From: Platynereis dumerilii
Taxonomy: Eukaryota; Annelida; Polychaeta; Phyllodocida; Nereididae
Direction: 5' to 3'
Assembly: GCA_026936325.1 (NCBI GenBank)
Contig: JAPTHN010000076.1
Location: 62,001 to 126,000 of the forward strand
DNA: 64,000 nt
The notes beneath the pieces were generated by a model. That model was not told the DNA's origin. It saw only the letters and a program-made list of their open reading frames with translations, and searched no databases. The position numbers and the translations under genes were made by a program. Numbering within the stretch: position 1 is the stretch's first letter; each line of letters starts with the position of its first letter. This document shows, piece by piece, positions 11,398-22,789 of the stretch.

Positions 11398-11920
11398 GAT
11401 AGTCCGGCAGTAAAATACCATTTTTGGACCTGACCCAAAAGTTCCGGTTAAAGTTTTTTTCTCTCTTGATCCTGTATCTATATGGTTCAAGGAACATTTT
11501 CAGGGGGGGTGTGAAACTCTCACCCTTGAGCATTCCGAGAAATCCAAGATGGCGTCCAAAATGGCCGCCGGACCAGAAATTTGTCATAAATTGGCTCCTA
11601 ATTCAGCTAGGATGATAAATAAAACATCAAAATAGGGGTTTTAAGGGTCAAGGATACCAGAAATGGATAAATCAAACTCATAAGATTGCAATTTCTAGCT
11701 TAAATGGCCTAAATTTTGCATTAAAACTGTAAAATTAGCGTCAAAAATCAAGATTAGGCATATGTGACCTGCTCCACCAAAATGTGCTTAAAGAATAAGC
11801 AAAGTATCTATTACTGTGGGACTGAGTGTGGGTTCCCCTGAATCTACTTGAAATGTGCTTTCAAATAATGGGTCATATGTGGGTACATGTCAATTGCATC
11901 CAAAGTAATAACATGCCAAA
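11398..11920 (+). mobile_element. Left arm of a long-inverted-repeat element
   Basis: About 520 bp here recurs inverted at 15328-15506 plus 17408-17725. Shared blocks include the run around CATTTTCAGGGGGGGTGTGA (11491), the site CCAAGATGGCGTCCAAAATG (11540) and GTGGGTACATGTCAATTGC (11880). Near the outer edges both arms have ATAGTC(C/G)GGCAGT. The element spans about 11398-17725, a foldback-type transposon without visible transposase. This arm is uninterrupted and serves as the empty site for the hairpin-ended element in the right arm. Confidence 0.8.
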
Positions 11921-12097
11921 AACTGCGAACAATGTAAATAATGAATCTGCAGAATTTGAGAAAGTGGCCTTTACATTTCAAATCAAACAAATGTCAAACA
12001 AACAAAGGTTTGTTAATTGTTTTCTGGAGTATATTGATTAAAATGCACTAAGATAATGCATCTTACAATAGTAAAAATATCCTTAAAGTATGATTTT

Positions 12098-13673
12098 TAA
12101 CCGGCCAAAGGCAGGTTATTAGAGGAGGGCTTAAACGGATTTTTGGTGAAATGGGACTCTTGTCCACTTGTCCATGTGTAAATGTGTCCTGTCCATGTCC
12201 ATGTCCATGTCCACTTTTTCACTTGCCTTGCCCCTCTGAACACAGTTCTGCAATCCAGTGAGCAATGGGGGCCAATGTCAAATGTGGACCTGCCCATTAT
12301 GAATGGGGGATTCAGGTAGCTGTAAGGGGTTACCATGGTTACAGGTGCAATGAACAGCTGCAGCCAGCAGTGGGCCTGTGAGCCTCATTGGAGAAGATGC
12401 CCCTGTGTCAGGATTGCTTATAATTCCAAAGCACAGTGAGAGTCAAACCATTTCAGTACTTGTGTTTTAAAATAGTTGTTCATGCCTAGATGAGGCATGT
12501 TTGCTCAGTGGATCATTATGTTTGTATAACACTTGGCATTGTCTACATCTTCACCAGCTTTCTGTACAGTGCTATGATGAAGTTATGTACCATTGCCAAA
12601 TTATTCCTGCAAGCAATGTCTACCAACACCCATCCACTAAACTCCACCAAGAGACCAGAGCCTTCCTCAGTGCATTTCTCATTCTGACATAATATTTTGA
12701 CAAACTTTATCATTACAGCCTGTAAATTTGATATGCATAAAATGAGTGTTTGCTTCCCACAGATTTTGGCACTCTGTGACTGTGACTGTGAGTCATAATA
12801 ACTGATGAAGTGTCATCTCCCCAAATTTAGCGTCCATGGGAAACATAGAGGCTGTTTGATTAGTCATGATGAAGAGAAGGCTATTTGAATTGTCATGTAA
12901 CTGATCTTAGAGTAAAATTATCGTGACAAATCATCTATATGATGATTCAGGAAGTGCCATTTTCACAGTGCAACAGCCCACTCTGTTTGGATATCAGTCT
13001 TACAGATTGTAAACTAAAGTGGTGTTTTAATCGTAGTCTGCAGAAAAGGTTGCAAAAAGACGCTAGGGATTCACTTTGTGGACTCCCTCAAATTTTTTTG
13101 GAAAAATCCAAGATGGCTGCCAAAATTGCCACCATATTTTGAATTGCCCACTGTGACTTTAAGTATTTCACTTAGATTTATGCAATTTGGTATACGGATT
13201 CACTTAGGGGACCCCCTCAGAAATGTTTGGAAAAATCCAAGATGGCTGCCAAAATGGCCACCATATTTTGAATTGTCCACTGTGACTTTAGTATTACACT
13301 TAGATTTATGCAATTTGGTATAGGGGTTCACTTAGGGGTTCCCCTAAGAAATTTTTTTAGAAAAATCCAAGATGGCTGCCAAAATGGTCACCATATTTTG
13401 ACTTGCCCACGGCGACTTATTTATTTGGTTTGGGGATTTGCTCATAAATTATGAGAAAATTTCCAATATGACTTACAGTTCTGAAATATGGTATAGGCAT
13501 TTGCTAAGAGGTTCCCCACAAAGTTTTTATGGCCTGCAGCAAACACTATCAGTCTGGCAATCACTGCTCAATGCAAAAACAGTCCATGTAGTAATATGTA
13601 AATCACCCTCTTCATGATTTCAATCCCGAATATACAATCGCCAAAGGCCGGTTTTGAATCCATGGATTCTTGT
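12098..13673 (+). mobile_element. Hairpin-ended element, copy A (complete)
   Basis: It starts in a T-tract with the hairpin AACCGGCCAAAGGCAGGTT (12099-12117) and continues ATTAGAGGAGGG. Near the 3' end the hairpin core recurs as GCCAAAGGCCGGTT (13640-13653), followed by the palindrome GAATCC-AT-GGATTC and TTGT. A (TGTCCA)n stretch lies at 12160-12225 and a tandem array at 13070-13440. No protein is encoded. Ends and layout match copy B, whose limits are proven by an empty site. Likely Helitron2/Helentron-derived and non-autonomous (inference). Confidence 0.75.
13070..13440 (+). repeat. ~123-bp tandem array with CCAAGATGGC sites
   Basis: Three units of about 123 bp. Each contains GATTCACTTAGGGG-like sequence, GGAAAAATCCAAGATGGCTG, CATATTTTGAATTG and CACTGTGACTTTA. 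The same unit, in opposite orientation, forms the array at 51722-52395. Confidence 0.85.
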
Positions 13674-14404
13674 TGAGATATATAAGCAATGCACATTGCT
13701 CTTATCTGGACCATCTCCGCTTTCTTGTCAACTTCAGTCACTTTTGGTTTTTTTAGTGGAGCAGCCGATGTACATGATTCTGTACTGTTAGGGGCTTTCT
13801 TGTTAATGGATAGCTATGCCAGTTAGATAGATAATAGGTGTGACAAAAGTATCAGGGTGGATACTGCTTCTGGATTTGAATTTTAAGGTTAATTTGTGGC
13901 CGTTAAGGTCAAAACCAAGACAATGGTACTTTTTCAGCAAAATTGAAAATAAAATTAATCAAAATTACCTAAAGTGGCAAAATTGTACATGATCAGGCTA
14001 GAACTATGCCTCACAGTGCTTAATGAACTTCACTATTTTGATACTTATTATTGCACTTCACCCTTAATGATGCATTTTTACAAGGACTAAATGATTGCTG
14101 GGTGTACTCCAAAAAGCATCATTTTTTCTATTTCAAATCTCCTTAGAAAATTCTCTTGCCCAATGCTTGCTTAAAAATCTTTGTTCATAAGTCTTTTCCT
14201 GGAGTAAGGCTATCTATACCAATTAGTTAGTACTCTAATTAATTGACTCATTCACATGAAACTATATAAACTATGCCCTCACAAAAGTTGCCAAAGACAA
14301 CAATTGAAGCAGATCAGAGGGGCCCCCATGTATCCATGTGAATATTTCATGGGACCAAGTTTTTTTATACCCTTCAGAATAATTAAATGTCATTTGAACA
14401 AAAC

Positions 14405-15230
14405 AGGAGGACTGTCAATGTCCACATCTATTTTGGTTGGTTGGGAATCAGTTATCCAGTGATTGGGACAGGTGGAATTGAGAATTTCAGGGAGAATTTT
14501 GTGTTTTTCAGAAGATATTCTTGACACTGACAATAAGATGCATTTAACTTTGGGAGGGTTGACAGTTATAGTAACAAGGAAACCAAGGTGCCAAATGACA
14601 GCTGACATCAAGGGCTATCCATCCAGATCCATTTTGGTTGGTTGGGATTAAGTTACCAAGTTATTACAACAGGCAGAATTGAAAATGCATGGGAGGATTT
14701 TGTGTTTCTGAGGAGATTTTTGACACTGACAGCAACATTTATTTAGCTTTCGGAGGGTTGACAGTTATAGTAACAACTAAACAAAGGTGCCAAATGACAG
14801 CTGACATCAAGGGCTATCCATTGACATCCATTTTGGTTGGTTAGAAATTAGTTATCCACTGATTAGGACAGGTAGAATTGAAAATGCAGTGGGGGATTTA
14901 GTGTTTCCGGGGAGATTTTTGATGATGACAGCAACATTTATTTATCCTTTGGAGAGTTGACAGTTGTAGTAACAAGGACACCAAGGTGCCAAATGACAGC
15001 TGACATCAAGGGCTATCCATCCACATCCATTTGGTTAATTAGGAATGAGTTATCTAGTGAATAGGACAGGTGGAATTGAAAATACATGGGAGGATTTTGT
15101 GTTTCCGATGAGATTTTCGCCACTGACAGCAACCTTTATTTAACTTTTGGAAGAATGATAGTTATAGTAACAAGGAAATCAAGGTGTCAAATGAAAGCTG
15201 AAATCAAGGGCTATCCATATACACCAGAAA
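14405..15230 (+). repeat. ~200-bp tandem array (4 units)
   Basis: Units start near 14428, 14630, 14828 and 15025 with CATTTTGGTTGGTTGG-type sequence. They share GTTATAGTAACAAGGA, AAATGACAGCTGACATCAAG and GGCTATCCAT. Units differ by scattered substitutions, so the array is not new. It is the interior of the foldback element; no ORF spans it. Confidence 0.85.
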
Positions 15231-15327
15231 ACAAATAGCATACTGTGTTAGTTTGAAATATTTTGGTGTCGATGGCTTGAAATTTTAACAATCATTTATT
15301 CGGTTTCCGGAACTTCATAATTAGCAT

Positions 15328-15506
15328 GTTTGACATGTTATTTCTTTCGACGCAATTGACATGTACCCACGTATGACCCATTATTTGAAAGCACCTTTCA
15401 AGTAGATTCAGGGGAAGCCACAGTAATAGATACTTTGCTTAATCTTTAAGCACATTGTGGTGGAGAAGGTCAAATATGCCTAATCTTGATTTTCGACGCT
15501 AATTTT
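15328..15506 (-). mobile_element. Right arm of the long-inverted-repeat element, part 1
   Basis: Inverted copy of about 11731-11920. It stops at CGCTAATTTTT, exactly where the hairpin-ended element copy B begins. Confidence 0.85.
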
Positions 15507-15629
15507 TAACTGACCTAACGTCGGTTATTAGAGGGGGTTGGGTAGTGAAAGGGGACTCATGTAAACCATGTCCATGTGTCCATGTGTCCATATGTAAACA
15601 TTTCTTGTCAACATGTGTAAGTGTCCATT

Positions 15630-16640
15630 TGTGACCTTAGTTTTGAACTTAGAGTAATGAAATTTGGTACAGTTATGGTACTATGGGCATGGATCGGGGA
15701 CATGTCGAGAAATCCAAGATGGCTGCCACTTTGTGGCGGCCATTTTGGCAGCCATCTTTCTTCATTCTTGAAGTACCCATTGTGACCTTAATATCTCACT
15801 TACAGTTATGAAATTTGGTACAGGTATGGGACTTTGGGTATGGATTGGGAACAAGTTGAGAAATCCAAGATGGCTGCCATTTTGTGGCGGCCATTTTGGC
15901 AGCCATCCTTCTTCATTCTTGAACTGCACATTGTGACCTTAATATTTCACTTACAGTTATGAAATTTGGTACAGGTATGGGACTTTGGGTATGGATTGGG
16001 AACTTGTTGAGAAATCCAAGATGGTGGCCATTTTGTGGCGACCATTTTGGCAGCCATCTTCATTCTTGAACTGCACATTGTGACCTTAATATTTCACTTA
16101 CAGTTATGAAATTTGGTACAGGTATGGGACTCTGGGTATGAATTGGAACATGTCGAGAAATCCAAGATGGTGGCCATTTTGTGGTGGCCATTTTGGCAGT
16201 CATCTTTTTTCATTTATTGAACTGCTCATAGTGACCTCAATATTTCACTTAAGAGTTATGAAATTTGGTACAGGTATGGGCCTGTGGGTATGAATCAGGA
16301 ACATGTTGAGAAATCCAAGATGACGGCCATTTTGGCAGCCATCTTTCTTCATTTCTTGAAGTGCCAATTGTGACCTCAATATTTCGCTTAGAGTTATGAA
16401 ATTTGGAATAGGTATGGGCTGTGGGTATCAGTCGGGAACATGTTGTGAAATCCAAGATGGCAGCCACTTTGTGGCAGCCATTTTGGCAGCCATCTTTCTT
16501 CATTATTGAACTGCCCATTGTGACCTTAATATTTCACTTACAGTTATGAAATTTGGTACAGGTATTGACCTGTGGGTATGGATGAGGAACATGTCGAGAA
16601 ATCCAAGATGGTGGCCATTTTGGCAGCCATTTTTACCCCG
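15630..16640 (+). repeat. ~150-bp tandem array with inverted YY1-like sites
   Basis: About seven units begin with GTGACCTTAATATTTCACTT near 15630, 15783, 15934, 16080, 16230, 16370 and 16519. Most units hold AAATCCAAGATGGC(T/G)GCC and, 20-30 bp later, the inverse GGCAGCCATCTT, so a unit can fold into a hairpin. The core CAAGATGGCGGC matches the known YY1 motif. Whether anything binds it is not shown. Confidence 0.85.
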
Positions 16641-16796
16641 CTGGCTATGTAATAGCCTACGGGGTACTGCAGTCCTCAATGCCTCAATGTGCTGGGGATT
16701 TCGTCAAGCATAACTCACTTTGTGTTGCTCATATTTCATTCAAATTTTGCCTGTTATCTTATATTGTCATGCAGATGGGAATGACAAGTCCGTGCG

Positions 16797-17200
16797 TCCA
16801 TACGGACACGCGGACGTACGGACACACGGACGGACACACGGACAGAAGGCTGGACGCACGGACAGATGGACGGACGTACGGACACACGGGCGGACGTACG
16901 GACACACCGACGGACGGACGTACGGACACACGGACGGACGGACGGACGGACAGAAGGATGGACGGACGGACGTACGGACGGACACACGTACGGACACAAG
17001 GACACACGTACGGACACATGGACACACGGACACACGGACGGACACACGGACGTACGGACGCACGGATGGACGGCCGGCCACACGGACGGCCGGCCACACG
17101 GACGGCCGGCCACACGGACGGCCACATGGACGGACGGACACACGGACGCACGGACGGACACACGGACACACGGACACACGGACGGACACATGGATCCGAA
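16797..17200. repeat. (GGACACAC/GGACGTAC) minisatellite, ~400 bp
   Basis: A near-continuous run of GGACACAC, GGACGGAC and GGACGTAC tetramer-based units, with CGGCCGGCCACA variants at 17070-17125. Units lack stops in several frames on both strands, so long Thr/Asp/Gly/Arg or Val/Ser/Cys/Pro frames appear by chance; none is called a gene. Confidence 0.95.
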
Positions 17201-17407
17201 TGGTCTCAATGGCTTCACATACAGCCAGCGGGGTTTACGTGCTTGCACGGTATTTTTCCCTTTTTTTTTTAGAAATCTGTTCAAACTGCATTGATGCTAT
17301 ACTAATAGTGTAGCATCTTACAATCAACTATTTCTCCTATCTTCCAATATCAGTTGCTCAGTGGTTTAAGCAAAGGCACCTTCGGTTTTGAATCCGCGGA
17401 TTCTTGT

Positions 17408-17725
17408 ACAGTTTTAATGCATAATTTAGGCCATTTAAGCTAGAAATTGTGATCTTATTAGTTTGATTCATCTATTTCTAGAATCCTTGACCCTTAAAAC
17501 CCCTATTTTGATGTTTTATTTATCATCCTAGCTGAATTAGGAGCCAATTTACGACCAATTTCTGGTCCGGCGGCCATTTTGGACGCCATCTTGGATTTCT
17601 CGGAATGCTCAAGGGTGAGAGTTTCACACCCCCCCTGAAAATGTTCCTTGGACCATATAGATACAGGATCAAGAGAAAAAAAAACTTTAACCGAAACTTT
17701 TGGGTACCACCCCTCCACTGCCCGA
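17408..17725 (-). mobile_element. Right arm of the long-inverted-repeat element, part 2
   Basis: Inverted copy of about 11398-11730, resuming at ACAGTTTTAATGC directly after copy B. It contains GGACGCCATCTTGGATTTCT. The outer end reads CACTGCCCGACTAT near 17725, matching the inverse of the left outer end. Confidence 0.85.
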
Positions 17726-18784
17726 CTATGACAGCTTACAACATTTAACTGATAAAATATAAATTTGAAAATAAAATAGGCCTAGAATTTTTAGGTAGTC
17801 GTTCGTGAACGACTACCTTTTGCAATCACGCAATGACAAGTGGAAAAAAGCCCGCCAAAATCGGAAATTCGAAATACCGTAATGCACATTTGCCTCAGAA
17901 ATTGCATGCAAAGCCAGTAACCATCGAAAAAGCCTCTTGAGGCAGTCATATACCTGAAAGAAATAGATTACAATCACAATTACGATCGAGGAACTTTATT
18001 CCACGCAGTCTTTTTGTTTTTAATGACACGTGCATTGTTTCCTACTTATCCCGCTTGGGGCGCCAGGATGCGTCACGAATGTCAACAACTGAACAAGTGA
18101 AAATAGCCTGCCTTGGCCGAAATTAGGCGAAAATCGGCAAAAAAACAGCCCAAAACATCCCGAAAATGTGATATTCATATTAAGACAGAGCCAAGCTACG
18201 CGTAGGTATGTGTATTTCTACTGTAGCCCTTCTGGTTGCTGAAATATTTGACCAAACGTCAGTCCTCTGCCTCACATGCCACAGAAAAAGTGAAACCACT
18301 CAAATATCGCCCACTTGACGATCGTCAATGCGTGTCATGAAGACACACTGCAAAGGGCAAGCTTATTGCTTGCCCTTTGCAGTGTATCTTATTACAGAAA
18401 CAGTGACAATGCTAATTGCACTCTTGGAAGTTTGCTGTCACCCTCAGTTTATCAAATTGCCGTTGTGAAACTGGACTTGAGATTCAAAGATCTGTGAATC
18501 TGACAAGTGTCAAAGCTGATTGCACTTTGCAGTGCAGCTTTGATGTCCATTGACCTCATGCTAATACTTTTCAATGTCATTATATATGGTACTACAACAA
18601 CAGCAAAGTAGAATATTCATATCTGAACACTCAACACTGTCAACAGTAAACATAAAGGTTTTAAAATAGTTTTGTTATACATGTTGAATCAGGCAACCAT
18701 ATCATATGTGTCAGATGATAATACCAGCTGAGAACTACAACAAGTCTTGTGTCTGTCATTGAATGCAGTCTGTGTCTGTCAAAG

Positions 18785-19085
18785 ATTTCAATCAATGATC
18801 AATCAATGATCAATCAATGATCAATCAATGATGCCAGTCAATGAATGATGTCAGTCAATGATCAATCAATGATGCCAGTCAATGAATGGTGTCAGTCAAT
18901 GATGTCAGTCAATGATGTCAGTCAATGATGTCAGTCAAAAGATGTCAATCAACAATGTCAGTCAGTGATGCCAGTTATTGATGTCAAATGTCAGTCAGGG
19001 ATGTCAGTGAATTAAGTCTGTGATGTCAGTCAATGGTGTTAGTAGTAATTTTAATCCATGATGTCAGTCAGTGATGTCAGTCAAT
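18785..19085. repeat. (TCAATGATGTCAG)n minisatellite
   Basis: Starts with AATCAATGATC units and moves to TCAGTCAATGATG units, about 20 in all. Core of copy C, similar to the cores at 4407-4560 and 21465-21550. Confidence 0.9.
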
Positions 19086-19254
19086 TATGTATGATGTCAG
19101 TGAAAATGCTGTGATACTGTGTTTATTGTATGTTTTTACTGATGAGCTTCATGAAATAACAGCTTTTTACCTTCAGCGAGCGAAGTTTGAAGAAGGTATT
19201 GTTATCACTTTGGTCAAAAGTTGTCCGTCCGCCGGGCGGGGGTGGATAGATAGT

Positions 19255-19860
19255 TTCCGGGCCAGTACTCAGCCCCTATTGAATGTACATGGATGAAATT
19301 TGGTACACATGTAGCCTGTATGGTCTATTTGTGCCTTTTGATGGTCTGATTGATGGAGCTTTTGTAATTTTTGAAATATTGAGAAAAATAAAAATAAAAT
19401 TTTTCGTTTCCAGGCTAGGACTCAGCCCCTATTGCATGCACACTGATGAAATTTGGTACACATGTAGCCTGTATGGTCTAGTTGTGCCTTTTGATGGTCT
19501 GATTGATTGATGTTCTATATTTTTTGAAATATTGAGAACAATTTATTAACTTTTTTTTTTCATTTCGGGCGAAAAAAACTTGGCCACAATTGCATGTAAA
19601 TGGATGAAATTTGTTACACATGTCACCTATATGATACAGTTGTGTCTTTTGTGGGTGTGATTCATGGATATTCTATACATCTTGAAATATTGACAAAAAA
19701 ATATTAAAATTATTATTTTTTGCTTCCAGGCCAAAACTTGGCCATCATTGCATGTCCATAGATGAAAGTTTATATACATTCCCCATATAATATTTTAGTG
19801 CTTTTTGTTGGTCTGCCTGATAGTTACACTTCATGCTTTTTGAAATATTCTGACCCATAC
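19255..19860 (+). repeat. ~155-bp tandem array (4 units)
   Basis: Units start near 19258, 19412, 19566 and 19727 and share TGGATGAAATTTGGTACACA, TGTAGCCTGTATGGTCTA, TGCCTTTTGATGGTCTGATT and TTTTTGAAATATTGA. Divergence rises towards the last unit. Hairpin-ended element cores of 150-160 bp are a recurring size in this window. Confidence 0.85.
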
Positions 19861-21029
19861 CTCACAACTTATTCCTTGTTTATACGTGAAACTGGTCCAT
19901 ATATGTGTATACTGGTCTAGTAAGGTCTTTCCATCGTTCAACATACCCATGCATGCAGGCGGGCACATGGTGGGGCATATAGATAATTTCAGACCTAGAT
20001 CTGGCTACTATTGCAAATACTACATGCAATGTGGTTCACATCACTTTTTTCGCTGAAGGTTTGCTGCTACGCAGCCTATGTTTATAGTTACATCTTCATC
20101 ATACAATTAATTCACGGACCCCTTACGCTACTCCAACCAAACTACTCATTGCCCTGTTATGAAAACTTGCAAGGCGCTTTTTCTGTGTTCTTTACAATGT
20201 CCTTAGCCAGCTTTGATGTTCAAATTACAGTGACAGAAACTAAGGTGATGTTTTCCCATATCTACCATTACAAAAACACCCTTTATTTATCCCCTTTCCC
20301 TCGCATGCATGCTTTCACGGGTTTTATGCTAGTTTATAGTGATTTCTCAAAATCCTCACTTGTCTTTTCTAATGTTTTATCTCAACATTTTAACTGAAAA
20401 CAATTTTTCAAGAATCAAGTTTACAAACTAAAGTTTCAAAGAGATAGGTCCCAATTTGTAGATATTGATTAACTTTTCAAATTTATACTTTGAATTTTCA
20501 GGTTGAATTGTAATATATTTTAAATAGACACCTTCTTAAACTTAATATGTTTTGACTAAGAATTGTTATATCAGCATTTGCTCAGACCCTGTCACGAATT
20601 GGGAGTATTTCACAATCGCCAATGATGCATGTCAAGTAGCATTGAAATTTTCTTGACAACAAAGATATTACATGTTCACTTACTCTTTTGAAAGTATGAT
20701 TTTCCAACAGTCTGATATCCACACGAAAAATTTTACCTGCTATTCATAAATACCTTGAATATTCAAGTAAACGGTATGGCCAAGGTGCTTGGCCATTTAC
20801 TGTTGACTTTAATACTATTCAATTTTGCTACTTTGTCTAAAACCTGATGTTTTTTTCGCAAATTTCATGTCATTCAAAAATATGATGACCAGGTCACCAG
20901 TACAGATATAAATAGAGGAGTTTCGCTATCAGCCTATCACACACTCCATATTTATTTTATGTAAATCAATAATCGCTGAACCTTCAATATAATACCAAAA
21001 CGACTACCTTTGAATCCCTGGATTCTTGT

Positions 21030-21095
21030 GTGGTCTGCATTTGGTCTGCATTCTGGTCTGCATTCTGGTCTGCCTTCTGGTCTGTATTCTGTTTT
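21030..21095. repeat. (TGGTCTGCATTC)n microsatellite
   Basis: About five units of TGGTCTGCATT(C/T) directly after the 3' end of copy C. They are the inverse of the AATGCAGACCA units near 11185. Confidence 0.8.
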
Positions 21096-21544
21096 ACAGG
21101 GCCTAATTGCCCCGGCGTTAATACGAGACAGGTGTCTATTTGAGACAGGCGTTTATTGTTGGTGCCGCATATGAAATATGCCGGCAACTATGTTTTTGGT
21201 GCCACGTGTTGTGATTGTATAGTGGGGCCGTGGCATGTTGTCCTGTTGTGTCACTTTTGTCGTCGCCTCACCTCGGTCGTTTTTGATTTTGTTACGACCG
21301 CGGTACTCGAGCGGTTCGGGTGACTTGCGTCCGCTGGCATTTTCGATTTTTTTAGTCGAGGTACTCCAGGGGTCCGCTTGACTTCCGTTCGTCACCAATC
21401 AAAAAACGTCTCCTATTGTGGAGTATGCACATTCACTGTGTATTAATGATGGCACTACTAGGCAATCGATGATGGCAATCGATGATGGCAAACGATGATG
21501 GCAATCAATGATGGCAGTCAATGATGGCAGTCAATGATGGCAGT

Positions 21545-22075
21545 CAATGATGATGATATATAGATAGATAGATAGATAGATAGATAGGGGGGCGACCATT
21601 TAATATCTACTAAGGATAAGGGGGCGACCATTTAATATCTACTAAGGATAAGGGGGCAACCATTTAATATCTACTAAGGTGCTAAGATAACAAAAGTACA
21701 TTTATGAATGAACCAAGGGGGCAATCATTTAATATCTAATAAGCAATGATAGATAGATAGATAGATCAATAGATAGTTAGATAGATAGGATAAGGGGGCG
21801 ACCATTTAATATCTACTAAGGATAAGGGGGCAACCATTTAATATCTACTAAGTTGAAAAGTACATGTATGAATGAACCAAGGGGGCAACCATTTAATATC
21901 TACTAAGCAATGATGATAGATAGATAGATCAATAGATAGTTAGATAGATAGGATAAGGGGGCGACCATTTAATATCTACTAAGGATAAGGGAGCAACCAT
22001 TTAATATCTACTGAGGTGCCAAGATAACAAAAGTACATGCATGAATGAACCAAGGGGGCAACCATTTAATATCTA
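21545..22075. repeat. Minisatellite GGGGGCRACCATTTAATATC plus (GATA)n
   Basis: About nine units of GGGGGC(G/A)ACCATTTAATATC + TACTAAGGATAA, in blocks separated by (TAGA)n runs and an AAAGTACATNNATGAATGAAC spacer. The whole composite of about 190 bp is itself repeated near 21590, 21790 and 21955. Higher-order repeat. Confidence 0.9.
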
Positions 22076-22084
22076 AGGAGGAGG

Positions 22085-22335
22085 GGGATGGTAGCCCCTC
22101 TAATGGGCCCCTCAAAATGGGGCTCCCTCACATGAGGCCCCCTCAATGGGGCCCCCTCAAATGGGGTCCCCTCAAATGGGGTCCCCTCAAATGGGGCCCC
22201 CCTCAATTGGGGCCCCTAATATGGGCCCCTCAAAATGGAGCCCCCTCAAATGGGGCCCCTCACATGGGGCCTCCTCAAATTGGGCCCCTCCAATGGGCCC
22301 CTTCAAATGGGGGGGGCCCTCAAATGGGCCCTAAT
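22085..22335. repeat. CCCCTCAAATGGGG minisatellite
   Basis: About 15 units of 14-16 bp, each nearly self-complementary (CCCC...GGGG). The chance open frames here (Met-Gly-Pro-Pro-rich) are shadows. Confidence 0.9.
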
Positions 22336-22614
22336 GGCAATGCTGGAGTTCAATAATCAATGCCAATCAATGATCAATGCAGGGAAAGTTGACATCATTA
22401 AATGGCAATCATTGAATGCATGGCTAAGGTATATCCATGCAAAAGCGGCACCATTTCGTCCCTGTGGGACAGAATTACGTTGCATTGTGCGACACTTTAT
22501 CTTATGTTACCTCTAGTTTTATACTGGATAGCAATCAACCAACATCTGGGTATGCAAGGGCAGACAGGGTCTACGCACGCAAGTAAACCTTGAACGGAAA
22601 CACAGACAGTCAAT

Positions 22615-22745
22615 ATATAGTTGCCAACCCTGCCTGTATTTGAGACCGGCATTTATAATTTTAGCTTGGGTCCCTACCCCGGCCTCTAAAGGAGACAGGC
22701 TTCTAATTGAGACCAGGCTTGTATTCGAGGAAATACGGTATATCA
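22615..22745. repeat. GAGACAGGCTTCTAATTGAGACC repeat
   Basis: Four imperfect units (TTTGAGACCGGCATTTAT, AGGAGACAGGCTTCTAA, TTGAGACCAGGCTTG, TTCGAGGAAATACGGTA). A related stretch is at 21120-21160 (GAGACAGGTGTCTATTTGAG). It resembles the end of a dispersed DNA element; the opposite end was not found. Confidence 0.5.
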
Positions 22746-22789
22746 TTTAATATTTTTTTATCCAATTATCAGGCTGATATATTGTCTAT

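Larger units (their letters stand above)
15507..17407 (+). mobile_element. Hairpin-ended element, copy B (complete, limits proven)
   Basis: The ends are defined by comparison with the uninterrupted arm at 11398-11920: the unfilled site reads CGCTAATTTT|ACAGTTTT (inverse of the sequence around 11731), whereas here 1,901 bp lie between those halves. The inserted DNA starts T-AACTGACC with the hairpin AACTGACCTAACGTCGGTT and ends GAATCCGCGGATTCTTGT. At most one T could be duplicated, so there is no ordinary target duplication. The body holds a ~150-bp array (15630-16640) and a GGAC minisatellite (16797-17200). No protein is encoded. Insertion beside T without duplication, terminal hairpins and a tandem core fit Helitron2/Helentron derivatives. 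Confidence 0.85.
17792..21029 (+). mobile_element. Hairpin-ended element, copy C (complete)
   Basis: It begins after a T-tract with a perfect hairpin, AGGTAGTCG-TTCGTGAA-CGACTACCT (17793-17818 region). It ends CGACTACC, then TTTGAATCCCTGGATTCTTGT at 21009-21029; the 3' end repeats the half-hairpin of the 5' end. The body contains a block at about 17840-18010 that resembles 28590-28750 in copy D, a TCAATGATG minisatellite and a ~155-bp array. No protein is encoded. Assigned by its ends and layout; no empty site is available for this copy. Confidence 0.7.
21230..22540 (+). repeat. Dispersed element, family X, copy 2
   Basis: The block 21285-21440 matches 4240-4390 in copy 1, and the hairpin GTCCCTGTGGGAC at 22459-22471 matches that of copy 1. 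Between them are three tandem arrays (listed separately), which make this copy about 500 bp longer than copy 1. No ORF of known family is present. The exact ends are not resolved. Confidence 0.6.

Noticed and set aside
16679-17313. Several overlapping long open frames on both strands (up to 197 codons)
   Set aside because: They are all readings of the GGAC minisatellite; open frames on both strands come from the repeat unit, not from a gene.
21545-22075. Regularly spaced ~31-bp repeats resembling a CRISPR array
   Set aside because: The spacers are themselves repeats, unit spacing is not spacer-like and the DNA is clearly eukaryotic.
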